Source of the DNA: an uncultured Catenibacillus sp.
GTDB taxonomy: Bacteria > Bacillota > Clostridia > Lachnospirales > Lachnospiraceae
DNA: 16,236 nucleotides
Direction of reading: 5' to 3'
Assembly (NCBI GenBank): GCA_934339005.1
Contig: CAKRHR010000058.1
Span: forward strand, 1 to 16,236
Below the pieces are notes generated by a model. That model was not told where the DNA came from. It worked only from the letters and a program-made list of their open reading frames with translations, and did no database searches. A program made the translations under genes and the position numbers. Positions 4,803 to 12,384 of this stretch are shown here, in pieces (the stretch's first letter is position 1; every line of letters starts with the position of its first letter).

Positions 4803-7058
4803 CTAGCATTTCGGCACATTCGGGTAAATTTTGCGCAGTTCTCTTAATTTTTCCACGCTGACACCCTCACCCTCACGGCGGCCGCATCTTGGACACACAT
4901 CATCTATGACACCTGTGTAACCACATACAGGGTCACGGTCTACAGGGTGATTAATCGAACCGTAACCAATGCCTTTTTCTTTCATATATTTAATGATACG
5001 CTCGAAGGCCTCCAGATTCTTGCATGTATCACCATCCAGTTCCACATAACTGATGTGACCCGCATTCGTCAATGCATGATATGGTGCCTCGATTTCGATT
5101 TTTTTATACGCCTTGATTGGATAATACACAGGCACGTGGAAAGAATTGGTGTAATATTCCCTGTCTGTTACACCCTCGATTTTACCATAAATCTTCTGGT
5201 CGATTTTGACAAAACGACCACTTAAACCTTCTGCCGGTGTGGCAAGCAATGTAAAATTAAGTCCACGGCGCTTCGATTCTTCATCCATGCGTGCACGCAT
5301 ATGACCGATAATTTCAAGACCAAGCTTCTGAGATGCCTCGCTCTCGCCATGATGTTTGCCAGTCAGCGCTTTTAATGTTTCTGCAAGTCCGATAAATCCA
5401 ATACTTAATGTACCATGTTTTAAAACCTCTGCAACACTGTCCTCCAAATCCAGTTCATCTGAATCCAGCCAGATGCCCTGTCCCATGAGAAATGGATAAT
5501 TGCGCACCCTCTTTGTACACTGAATTTTAAAACGATGCAGAAGCTGGCGAATCACAAGGTCAATTTTTTCATCCAGCATTTTATAAAAGCGTTCAATATT
5601 GCCTTTCGCTTCAATGCCAAGTCTTGGCAGGTTAATGGAGGTAAAACTTAAATTGCCTCTGCCACACGTCACTTCCCGAGATGGGTCGTAAACATTTCCC
5701 ATGACACGGGTACGGCAGCCCATGTATGCAATTTCTGTATTATAATCACCTTCTTTATAATATTGAAGGTTATATGGTGCATCAATAAAACTGAAATTCG
5801 GGAACAGACGCTTGGCCGATGTCTTGATCGCCAGTCTGAACAAATCATAGTTCGGGTCACCCTGTTTATAATTGATGCCGTCTTTGACTTTAAAAATCTG
5901 CACAGGGAAAATCGGTGTTTCACCGCCGCCAAGTCCTGCCTGTGTACATAACAGCAGATTTTTCACTGCCATGCGTCCCTCCGGTGATGTGTCTGTACCA
6001 TAATTAATTGAACTGAACGGTACCTGTGCGCCTGCTCTGGAATTCATTGTATTTAAATTGTGAATCAATGCCTCCATTGCCTGATATGTTTCTTTATCTG
6101 TCTGATCTAATGCCGTCTGGCAGGCATAAGTATCAGCCGCCTCCAACATTTCTTTAGATACATCCGCAAATGTATATCCTGTCAATTCTGCACGGTATTT
6201 TTCCGGATGTGCCATGGACGGACGCTGTTCTATCGATTTCTTCATCAAATCAATCACATGCGCCGCCTGCTCTTTGTTCATGCTATTTCTGATTTTTAAA
6301 AATGCGCCAAAGGCTTCGTAATATTCTTTGGCATAAGTCTTAGCTACACCTTCTGCCATAGCATAATCAAAGTTTGGCACACTCTGGCCGCCATGCATTT
6401 CATTTTGATTTGCCTGAATTGCAATGCATGCCAGCGCAGAATAACTGCGAATGGACTGTGGCTCATTCAGATGACCGTGCCCTGTCGAAAATCCACCATG
6501 AAATAATTTGACCAAATCAATCTGACAACAGGTTTCTGTCAACATGTAGAAATCCATATCGTGAATGTGAATATCACCGTTGATGTGCGCCGCCGCAATA
6601 TCCTTTGGCAGAACATAGTTGTCAATAAAATATTTTGAGCCTTCCGATCCATATTTGAGCATCGTTCCCATGGCTGTATCTGCATCAATGTTGGCATTTT
6701 CACGTTTGATATCTTCATCTTTTGCATAGGAATAAGTCAGGCGTTTGTAAATCTGCATCAAATCAGCTTCGGTATTACGGATTTTGGTGTGTTCGGCACG
6801 ATACAAAATATACGCTTTTGCAGTTTTTGTATAACCGTACTGTATCATGACTTCTTCTACAGTATCCTGCACCTGTTCTACAGTCACGATGGTATTTTCC
6901 GGCAGCTTCTGACAGACTTTTTCTGTCAAAAAAACCAGGTCCGTCGGCGTCATAGGCTCTGCTTCCACAGTCTTGTTTGCCGAACTGATGGCATTCATAA
7001 TTTTTACTGAATCAAAAGGAACGATATCACCGTTTCTTTTTTGAATTTTTTCTAACAT
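4803..7058 (-). CDS. nrdD: Anaerobic (class III) ribonucleoside-triphosphate reductase, catalytic chain lacking the glycyl-radical tail
   Basis: A 751-aa reductase that makes deoxyribonucleotides without oxygen. Residues 1-95 form an ATP-cone (QKRNGDIVPFD at 6-16, with the GYTKTAKAYILYR end at 75-87), the allosteric activity site. The ten-stranded barrel follows, with HIHDMDFY (164-171), candidate active-site cysteines C177/C178 and C448 in YMGCRTRVMGN, and GRGNLSFTSINLPRLG. The C-terminus has a zinc-ribbon-like HPVDRDPVCGYTG...VCPRCGRREGEG (C712, C722, C725), then ends at VPKC with a TAG. The first cysteine of the usual CxxC pair is Asp709. The final 30 or so residues with the radical glycine found in other NrdDs are absent and lie in a separate ORF downstream. 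The start ATG has an AGGAAGG site. Confidence 0.95.
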   Translation of the reverse strand: MLEKIQKRNGDIVPFDSVKIMNAISSANKTVEAEPMTPTDLVFLTEKVCQKLPENTIVTVEQVQDTVEEVMIQYGYTKTAKAYILYRAEHTKIRNTEADLMQIYKRLTYSYAKDEDIKRENANIDADTAMGTMLKYGSEGSKYFIDNYVLPKDIAAAHINGDIHIHDMDFYMLTETCCQIDLVKLFHGGFSTGHGHLNEPQSIRSYSALACIAIQANQNEMHGGQSVPNFDYAMAEGVAKTYAKEYYEAFGAFLKIRNSMNKEQAAHVIDLMKKSIEQRPSMAHPEKYRAELTGYTFADVSKEMLEAADTYACQTALDQTDKETYQAMEALIHNLNTMNSRAGAQVPFSSINYGTDTSPEGRMAVKNLLLCTQAGLGGGETPIFPVQIFKVKDGINYKQGDPNYDLFRLAIKTSAKRLFPNFSFIDAPYNLQYYKEGDYNTEIAYMGCRTRVMGNVYDPSREVTCGRGNLSFTSINLPRLGIEAKGNIERFYKMLDEKIDLVIRQLLHRFKIQCTKRVRNYPFLMGQGIWLDSDELDLEDSVAEVLKHGTLSIGFIGLAETLKALTGKHHGESEASQKLGLEIIGHMRARMDEESKRRGLNFTLLATPAEGLSGRFVKIDQKIYGKIEGVTDREYYTNSFHVPVYYPIKAYKKIEIEAPYHALTNAGHISYVELDGDTCKNLEAFERIIKYMKEKGIGYGSINHPVDRDPVCGYTGVIDDVCPRCGRREGEGVSVEKLRELRKIYPNVPKC

Positions 7059-7306
7059 ACGTCTTTTCCTTCCTGTGTAACTTATTTCTGTCTTACTTAA
7101 ATATTTCTGTCGTTGTATATATGCATAATTCCTTCAAAATCACAGCATATATATACATTTATGCATTTTCCGTATATTGACATAACGGTATGCTGTCATA
7201 TCAACTGCATACCGTCATATCTGTTTTCATATCTTAATATTGCGTAATAGCAACATACCGTTCCTTCTGCCTGAAATGTCAAAGTTCATTCCTGTGTCAT
7301 TCCGAT
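7059..7306 (-). other. Long repeat-rich leader of nrdD
   Basis: From the predicted start site near 7306 to the nrdD ATG is about 250 nt. The region holds an inverted repeat, TGTATATATGC at 7114-7124 against GCATATATATACA at 7145-7157 (centres about 32 bp apart), and the ACGGTATGC repeats described separately. No recognised riboswitch fits. The A/T-rich pair resembles the spacing of NrdR boxes, but the flanking bases do not match that consensus. Confidence 0.5.
7185..7262. repeat. Three ACGGTATG half-sites, two forming a perfect inverted repeat
   Basis: ACGGTATGC at 7185-7193 and GCATACCGT at 7207-7215 form a perfect 9-bp inverted repeat around a 13-bp spacer. A third half-site, CATACCGTT, lies at 7254-7262. 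GTCATATC also occurs twice nearby. The sites lie between the nrdD promoter and the gene, so they could bind a repressor or fold in the mRNA leader. The binding factor is unknown. Confidence 0.6.
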
Positions 7307-7312
7307 AGTTCA

Positions 7313-7340
7313 ATTATAGCAGAGTTCTAAAAGATTGCAA
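7313..7340 (-). promoter_or_regulatory. nrdD promoter
   Basis: Minus-strand TTGCAA (7335-7340) and TATAAT (7313-7318) with a 16-bp spacer, the -10 being preceded by TGC (extended -10). The -10 is a perfect consensus. Transcription would begin near 7306, giving a leader of about 250 nt. A second, weaker candidate (TTGCTA then TATGAA) lies closer to the gene. Confidence 0.65.
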
Positions 7341-7387
7341 ATCAATATATCATCCAAAAAGCATTTTGACAGAAAATTTATTTTTTC

Positions 7388-7442
7388 GACACAAAATTTT
7401 TTCAAATTTCTTCTTGACAATGATACATCACTGTGCTAATGT
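7388..7442 (+). promoter_or_regulatory. trp operon promoter with A/T-rich upstream element
   Basis: TTGACA at 7414-7419 and TAATGT at 7437-7442, 17 bp apart, the -10 preceded by TGC (extended -10). Directly upstream are A- and T-tracts (ACAAAATTTTTTC, AAATTTC) in the position of an UP element contacted by the polymerase alpha subunit. The start would be near 7449, just before Stem I of the T-box. Transcription diverges from the nrdD promoter about 75-100 bp away. Confidence 0.8.
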
Positions 7443-7448
7443 ATGTAC

Positions 7449-7732
7449 AAATCAAACCGATGATGCGGAGATAACGGTAGCGATGCTTGTACAGAGAACC
7501 TGCGATGCTGAGAATCAGGTCAAAAACAAACTATCAAATGGACCGCGGAGGGCACAGTCAAAAGTGCATCACTTATTTGCACCGAGTATTCTGTGACGTA
7601 TTGCACACGTTAGAGGCAGGGGATATGTTTGTATCCTATAAAGTGTACGGATTTTTTCCGTAAATCAAGGTGGTACCGCGGATTATTGTTTATTCGTCCT
7701 TGACAGAAAGTTTTTCTGTCAGGGACTTTTTT
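7449..7732 (+). promoter_or_regulatory. Tryptophan T-box leader (tRNA-Trp-sensing)
   Basis: The T-box signature AAGGTGGTACCGCGG lies at 7667-7681, and TGGT there pairs with the free end of uncharged tRNA. Stem I can be drawn: GCGG (7465-7468) pairs CCGC (7543-7546) and GGTAG (7476-7480) pairs CTATC (7531-7535), leaving an internal loop AAATGGA (7536-7542). This displays the specifier codon UGG for tryptophan at 7539-7541. The upper part carries CCTG/CAGG around a GCTGAGA loop. AAGG (7667-7670) can pair CCTT (7698-7701) as antiterminator, competing with the terminator hairpin. When tryptophan is scarce, uncharged tRNA-Trp stabilises the antiterminator and the trp genes are read. Confidence 0.93.
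7696..7732 (+). terminator. Regulated terminator of the trp T-box
   Basis: GTCCTTGACAGAAA (7696-7709) pairs TTTCTGTCAGGGAC (7713-7726) with one G-U pair and a 3-nt loop, followed by TTTTTT (7727-7732). It shares its 5' arm with the antiterminator helix, as in all transcriptional T-boxes. Confidence 0.92.
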
Positions 7733-7765
7733 GTTATATCAGGTTTTTGAGGTCTAAGCACTCAT

Positions 7766-7786
7766 TGCAGATTTTTTAGATCTGCA
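7766..7786. repeat. Small hairpin between T-box and trpE
   Basis: TGCAGAT (7766-7772) and ATCTGCA (7780-7786) form a 7-bp stem with a 7-nt loop. No T-run follows, so it is not a second attenuator. It may be an mRNA-processing or stability element; nothing more can be said. Confidence 0.4.
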
Positions 7787-7843
7787 TCACAGCAAAACAA
7801 TTGAGATACAAAAAGCAGTTTACATACACAGGAGGCGCATTTC

Positions 7844-9304
7844 ATGAAACCAGACTTTAATACAATTACCAAACTTGCAGCCGAAAATAAATATAATATT
7901 GCACCTGTCAGCACAGAAATTTTATCTGATGTTAAAACACCGATCGAGGTGCTTCGCATTTTAAAAAATGTTTCCAGTCACGTTTACATTCTGGAATCTG
8001 TTGAAGGTCATGAGAAATGGGGACGTTATACATTTCTTGGCTTTGACCCGAAACTTGAAATCACATGCCACAACGGCACTGTCAAAATCGGTTCTTTAAC
8101 ATTTGAAAACACAAACCCGGACACATACATCCGTCAGATTTTAAGCGAACACAAGAGTCCGAAATTTGATGATCTGCCATCCTTTACAGGCGGTCTGGTC
8201 GGTTATTTTTCATATGATTATCTGAAATATTCAGAGCCATCCTTAAACTTAGATGCTCCGGATACAGAAAATTTTAAAGATGTTGACCTGATGTTATTTG
8301 ACAAAGTCATCGCGTTCGATAACTTCCGTCAGAAAATCATCCTGATTGTTAATATTTCTCTGACAGATAATCTTGAAAGCGAATATCACCGTGCAGAATA
8401 TGAACTTGAAAATATGAAACAACTGATTCTCCACGGCAACGCAAAACCGGATGAACCGGGCAAGCTTTATTCTGAATTCAAACCATTTTTTGATAAAGAG
8501 CATTTCTGCACTATGATTGACAAGGCGAAATATCATATTCATGAGGGTGACATTTTCCAGATTGTCCTCTCCAACCGACTTGAAGCTGATTTTACAGGAA
8601 GTCTGCTTGGCACTTACAGAATTTTAAGAACATTAAATCCTTCACCATATATGTTCTATTTTTCAAGCTCAGATATGGAGGTTGCCGGTGCTTCACCGGA
8701 AACACTTGTTAAGCTGGAAAATGGTATTTTACATACGTTTCCACTGGCAGGCACCAGACCTCGCGGCAAGACAGAAGCCGAGGATCTACAGCTTGAAAAG
8801 GAATTGTTGGATGACCCTAAAGAGCTTGCCGAACACAATATGCTCGTAGACCTTGGACGAAATGATATCGGTAAAATCAGTAATTTCGGTTCCGTCAAGG
8901 TTGAAAAATATCACTGTATCGAACGTTATTCACACGTTATGCACATCGGTTCAACTGTGCGCGGCGAACTTGCAGATGGCAAGGATGCACTGGATGCGGT
9001 GGCTTCCATTCTTCCGGCAGGTACATTATCCGGCGCTCCAAAAATTCGTGCATGTCAGCTCATCAATGACCTTGAGCAAAATAAACGAGGCATTTACGGC
9101 GGTGCGATTGGCTACATTGATTTTACAGGCAATCTCGACACATGTATCGCTATCCGTTTAGCTTATAAGAAAAATGGCAAAGTCTTCGTTCGAAGCGGTG
9201 CCGGTATAGTTGCTGATTCTGTTCCTGAAAATGAATATCAGGAATGTATCAATAAAGCAGCCGCAGTTGTCAAAGCGCTTAAAGATGCACAGGAGGTGGA
9301 ATAA
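7844..9304 (+). CDS. trpE: Anthranilate synthase component I
   Basis: A 486-aa subunit that converts chorismate to anthranilate using ammonia from TrpG. The N-terminal domain contains ILES (residues 49-52) followed by GHEKWGRYTFLG, corresponding to the LLES element that binds tryptophan, so feedback inhibition is expected to be retained. The C-terminal chorismate-binding domain (about 215-480) has GDIFQIVLS, GTRPRGKT, DLGRNDIGK, SGAPKIRACQLI, RGIYGGAIGY and the final VRSGAGIVADSVPENEYQEC. This is the TrpE rather than PabB arrangement. The ATG follows AGGAGG. It is the first gene of a seven-gene trp operon, and its stop codon abuts the trpG start, suggesting coupled translation of the two subunits. 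Confidence 0.97.
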   Translation: MKPDFNTITKLAAENKYNIAPVSTEILSDVKTPIEVLRILKNVSSHVYILESVEGHEKWGRYTFLGFDPKLEITCHNGTVKIGSLTFENTNPDTYIRQILSEHKSPKFDDLPSFTGGLVGYFSYDYLKYSEPSLNLDAPDTENFKDVDLMLFDKVIAFDNFRQKIILIVNISLTDNLESEYHRAEYELENMKQLILHGNAKPDEPGKLYSEFKPFFDKEHFCTMIDKAKYHIHEGDIFQIVLSNRLEADFTGSLLGTYRILRTLNPSPYMFYFSSSDMEVAGASPETLVKLENGILHTFPLAGTRPRGKTEAEDLQLEKELLDDPKELAEHNMLVDLGRNDIGKISNFGSVKVEKYHCIERYSHVMHIGSTVRGELADGKDALDAVASILPAGTLSGAPKIRACQLINDLEQNKRGIYGGAIGYIDFTGNLDTCIAIRLAYKKNGKVFVRSGAGIVADSVPENEYQECINKAAAVVKALKDAQEVE

Positions 9305-9886
9305 ATGATTTTACTGATTGATAATTACGATAGTTTTTCATATAACCTGTATCAGTTGATTGGTTCAATTAATCCGGATATCAAAGTTGTCCGAAATGAT
9401 GAGTTAAGTATCGCTGACATTCGTGCATTAAACCCATCAGCCATTATTCTTTCTCCGGGTCCCGGCCGTCCGGCTGACGCAGGAATCTGCATCGATGTTG
9501 TCAAAGAATTATATAAAGAATATCCCATCCTTGGTGTCTGCCTCGGTCATCAGTCTATTTGCGAAGCCTTTGGTGCAACTGTTTCCTACGCCAAACAATT
9601 AATGCACGGCAAACAGTCCATCGCAAAACTTGATCTGACCTGCCCGATATTTAAAAATTTACCACAGGATATTCCGGTGGCCAGATATCACTCTCTCGCC
9701 GCTGTCAAAGAAACCATGCCAGATTGCCTGACAATCACCGCTGAAACAGAGGATGGCGAAATCATGGCGGTGAAACATAAGGATTATGATGTTTACGGCG
9801 TGCAATTTCATCCGGAATCCGTACTTACACCGGATGGTATGGTGATTTTGCAGAATTTTTTACAGCACAGGAGGTTCTCAAAATGA
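9305..9886 (+). CDS. trpG: Anthranilate synthase component II (glutamine amidotransferase)
   Basis: A 193-aa class I glutamine amidotransferase that supplies ammonia to TrpE. The catalytic nucleophile is Cys79 in GVCLGHQ, with His169 and Glu171 in VQFHPES. DNYDSFSYNL and SPGPGRPADAG (50-60) are typical of the family, and MHGK at 100-103 is the usual loop. It is a free-standing subunit, not fused to TrpD as in enteric bacteria. The ATG directly follows the trpE stop, with AGGAGG inside trpE, and the gene overlaps trpD by four bases (ATGA). PabA-type double use in folate synthesis is possible if no other pabA exists, but this cannot be judged here. Confidence 0.96.
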   Translation: MILLIDNYDSFSYNLYQLIGSINPDIKVVRNDELSIADIRALNPSAIILSPGPGRPADAGICIDVVKELYKEYPILGVCLGHQSICEAFGATVSYAKQLMHGKQSIAKLDLTCPIFKNLPQDIPVARYHSLAAVKETMPDCLTITAETEDGEIMAVKHKDYDVYGVQFHPESVLTPDGMVILQNFLQHRRFSK

Positions 9887-10899
9887 TTGCAGAAGCGATA
9901 AAAAAAATTGTAGATAAACAGGATTTAACATATGATGAAGCCTATCAGGTGATGGACGAAATTATGAGCGGTGCAACTTCACAGGTTCAAAATGCCGCAT
10001 TTCTCGCAGCCCTTTCCACCAAAAGTACGCGTGCTGAAACTATCGACGAAATTTGTGGATGCGCCAAAGCGATGCGCGACCATGCACTTCCTGTAGAGCA
10101 TGATTTGGATGTACTTGAAATCGTCGGTACAGGCGGCGATAATGCACAGAGTTTTAATATTTCTACTGTTTCATCACTGATACTTTCCGCTGCAGGTGTT
10201 AAAGTTGCCAAACATGGTAACCGCGCAGCTTCTTCCAAATGCGGTGCAGCCGATTGCCTGGAAGCCCTTGGCGTGAACATTCAGCAGGATCCAGAAAAAT
10301 GTGTTGAACTTTTAAATACCGTCGGCATCTGCTTCTTCTTCGCACAGAAATATCACACTTCTATGAAATATGTCGGTGCGATTCGTAAAGAGCTTGGTAT
10401 CCGTACTGTATTTAATATTCTTGGACCTCTGACAAACCCTGGCAAACCAAATATGCAGTTACTTGGTGTTTACGATGAAGTGCTCGTTGAACCACTGGCT
10501 AAAGTGCTTCAAAGTCTTGGTGTTAAGAAAGGTCTTGTCGTTTTCGGTCAGGATAAACTGGATGAAATCTCCATGAGCGCACCAACAACAGTTTGCGATT
10601 TTGTGGACGGCACACCAAAAACTTATGTGATTGCACCTGAAGATTTTGGTTTAAACAGATGCACCCGCGAAGATTTAAAGGGCGGCACACCTGAAGAAAA
10701 TGCACAGATTGCACTGGATATTTTAAATGGTGCCAAAGGTCCAAAACGTGACACTGTTTTAATGAACGCCGGTGCAGGCCTCTATATCGCCGGCAAAGCT
10801 GGTTCAATCGCAGACGGCATCAAACTTGCTGCAGAGCTTATCGATTCCGGCAAAGCACTGGCAACACTGGAAGCATACAAAGAAGCTTCTAATAAATAA
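9883..10899 (+). CDS. trpD: Anthranilate phosphoribosyltransferase
   Basis: A 338-aa enzyme that joins anthranilate to phosphoribosyl pyrophosphate. GTGGD (82-86) with SFNIST is the phosphoribosyl-binding loop and KHGNRAASSKCGAADCLEALG (110-130) the anthranilate-binding region. The N-terminal helical part and length match the family. The start overlaps the trpG stop as ATGA with AGGAGG upstream, a classic coupling junction. A gap of 32 bp with its own AGGAGG precedes trpC. Nothing unusual was noted. Confidence 0.96.
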   Translation: MIAEAIKKIVDKQDLTYDEAYQVMDEIMSGATSQVQNAAFLAALSTKSTRAETIDEICGCAKAMRDHALPVEHDLDVLEIVGTGGDNAQSFNISTVSSLILSAAGVKVAKHGNRAASSKCGAADCLEALGVNIQQDPEKCVELLNTVGICFFFAQKYHTSMKYVGAIRKELGIRTVFNILGPLTNPGKPNMQLLGVYDEVLVEPLAKVLQSLGVKKGLVVFGQDKLDEISMSAPTTVCDFVDGTPKTYVIAPEDFGLNRCTREDLKGGTPEENAQIALDILNGAKGPKRDTVLMNAGAGLYIAGKAGSIADGIKLAAELIDSGKALATLEAYKEASNK

Positions 10900-10931
10900 A
10901 TGTTATTATAACAATTTCCAGGAGGAATTTC

Positions 10932-11729
10932 ATGGATACAATATTAAATACCATTGCAGATTACGCCAAAATACGTGTTCAGCAATCCAAACAACTTGTT
11001 TCATATGATGACATCAAATCCATGGCATTATCAATGAACTGTGATACAGGATTTCCATTTGAAAAAGCACTTGCCGAAGATGATATCAGTTTTATTTGCG
11101 AATGCAAAAAAGCTTCGCCCTCAAAGGGATTGATTGCACCGGATTTTCCATATGTAGATATTGCCAAATCCTATGAACAGGCCGGCGCTTCCTGTATTTC
11201 TGTTTTGACAGAGCCAAAATGGTTTCTCGGAAGCAATCATTATTTAAAGGAAATCACACATACAGTTTCAATTCCATGTATCCGTAAGGATTTTACAGTG
11301 GATGACTATATGATTTATGAAGCCAAAGTACTTGGCGCTTCCGCCGTTTTACTGATTTGTGCAATTCTTGACGAGGACACGATTCGAAAATGGATCGGCA
11401 TCTGCGATACTCTCGGTCTTTCCGCACTTGTGGAAGCACACGATGAAGAAGAAATCGCCATGGCAGTTCGCGCAGGTGCAAGGATCATCGGTGTTAATAA
11501 CCGAAACTTAAAGGATTTCACAGTGGATGTCCACAACAGCGAACGACTTCGCAAGCTCGTTCCTGAAAACATTTTATTTGTTGCAGAAAGCGGCATTAAA
11601 ACCGCAGATGATATTCAGGTACTTCGGGATGCTAACGTCAACGCAGTGTTGATTGGCGAAACGCTCATGCGTGCCCCGGATAAAAAGGCAATGCTTGACG
11701 GACTTAAAGGTGTCAATGTTGCTAAATAA
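10932..11729 (+). CDS. trpC: Indole-3-glycerol phosphate synthase
   Basis: A 265-aa (beta-alpha)8 barrel that closes the indole ring. Visible active-site elements are ECKKASPSKG (57-66) with the conserved Glu and Lys, RKDF with Lys119 as the general acid, the VEAHDE segment with Glu168, GVNNRNL with Asn around 190, and AESGI near 219-222. It is separate from TrpF, as usual in Firmicutes. The ATG follows AGGAGG. It begins 32 bp after trpD and ends 23 bp before trpF. Confidence 0.96.
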   Translation: MDTILNTIADYAKIRVQQSKQLVSYDDIKSMALSMNCDTGFPFEKALAEDDISFICECKKASPSKGLIAPDFPYVDIAKSYEQAGASCISVLTEPKWFLGSNHYLKEITHTVSIPCIRKDFTVDDYMIYEAKVLGASAVLLICAILDEDTIRKWIGICDTLGLSALVEAHDEEEIAMAVRAGARIIGVNNRNLKDFTVDVHNSERLRKLVPENILFVAESGIKTADDIQVLRDANVNAVLIGETLMRAPDKKAMLDGLKGVNVAK

Positions 11730-11752
11730 AAATTGACAGGAGGGATGCTCAC

Positions 11753-12352
11753 ATGACAAAGGTTAAAATCTGTGGCTTGCATACAATGCGTGACATCGAT
11801 TATGTAAATCAGGCACAGCCGGATTTTGCAGGTTTTGTGTTTGCAGATTTCAGTTCAAGATATGTCACTGCCACACAGGCAGAAGTTTTAAGTCAGAAGT
11901 TAGATAAGGCTATCATTCCTGTCGGTGTCTTCTGGGACCATCCCGTAACATTTGTTGCAGATTTACTCAACCGGGGTGTGATTCAGATAGCACAGTTACA
12001 TCATCATGAAGATGAAGATTATATCCGTCAGTTAAGAGCGCTGACCAATGCCCCGATTATTAAAGCATTTAAAGTTACTTGTACAGAGGATATTGAAAAA
12101 GCCTGCCGTTCCAGCGCGGATTTTATTTTACTGGATAATCATATTCCCGGCAGCGGTCAATGTTTTGACTGGTCATTCCTTCAAAACATCTCCAGACCAT
12201 TTTTTTTGGCAGGCGGCTTAAATCTTCAAAATATTAGAGATGCCTTACAAATTCATCCTTACGCACTGGATGTCAGTTCCGGTGTCGAAACCGACAAAGT
12301 GAAAGATTTAGAGAAAATGAAAGCATTTGTACAGGCGGCGAAAAACTTTTAA
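11753..12352 (+). CDS. trpF: Phosphoribosylanthranilate isomerase
   Basis: A 199-aa (beta-alpha)8 isomerase that rearranges phosphoribosylanthranilate. KICGL holds the general base Cys7, and FILLDNH holds the general acid Asp128. GSGQCFDW (133-140), AGGLN (153-157) and DVSSGVE (173-179) are the phosphate-binding and C-terminal motifs. Several family positions are relaxed: GLHTMRDI and QLHHHED replace more usual GLTR and QLHG-like segments, and VETDKVKD lacks the common Pro-Gly, so it is a diverged but apparently complete member. The ATG follows AGGAGG. It lies in its expected position between trpC and trpB. Confidence 0.94.
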   Translation: MTKVKICGLHTMRDIDYVNQAQPDFAGFVFADFSSRYVTATQAEVLSQKLDKAIIPVGVFWDHPVTFVADLLNRGVIQIAQLHHHEDEDYIRQLRALTNAPIIKAFKVTCTEDIEKACRSSADFILLDNHIPGSGQCFDWSFLQNISRPFFLAGGLNLQNIRDALQIHPYALDVSSGVETDKVKDLEKMKAFVQAAKNF

Positions 12353-12384
12353 CCCCACAATACAAACGAACAGGAGAATGCATT

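Noticed and set aside
7112..7157. Paired NrdR boxes upstream of nrdD
   Set aside because: The spacing (about 32 bp) and TATATA core are suggestive, but the outer bases do not fit the acaCwAtATaTwGtgt consensus.
7366..7596. 76-aa rightward ORF in the trp leader
   Set aside because: It starts before the trp promoter and runs through T-box Stem I; the base-paired RNA structure explains the sequence, and there is no ribosome binding site.
7766..7786. Second attenuator before trpE
   Set aside because: The hairpin is short and has no T-run after it.
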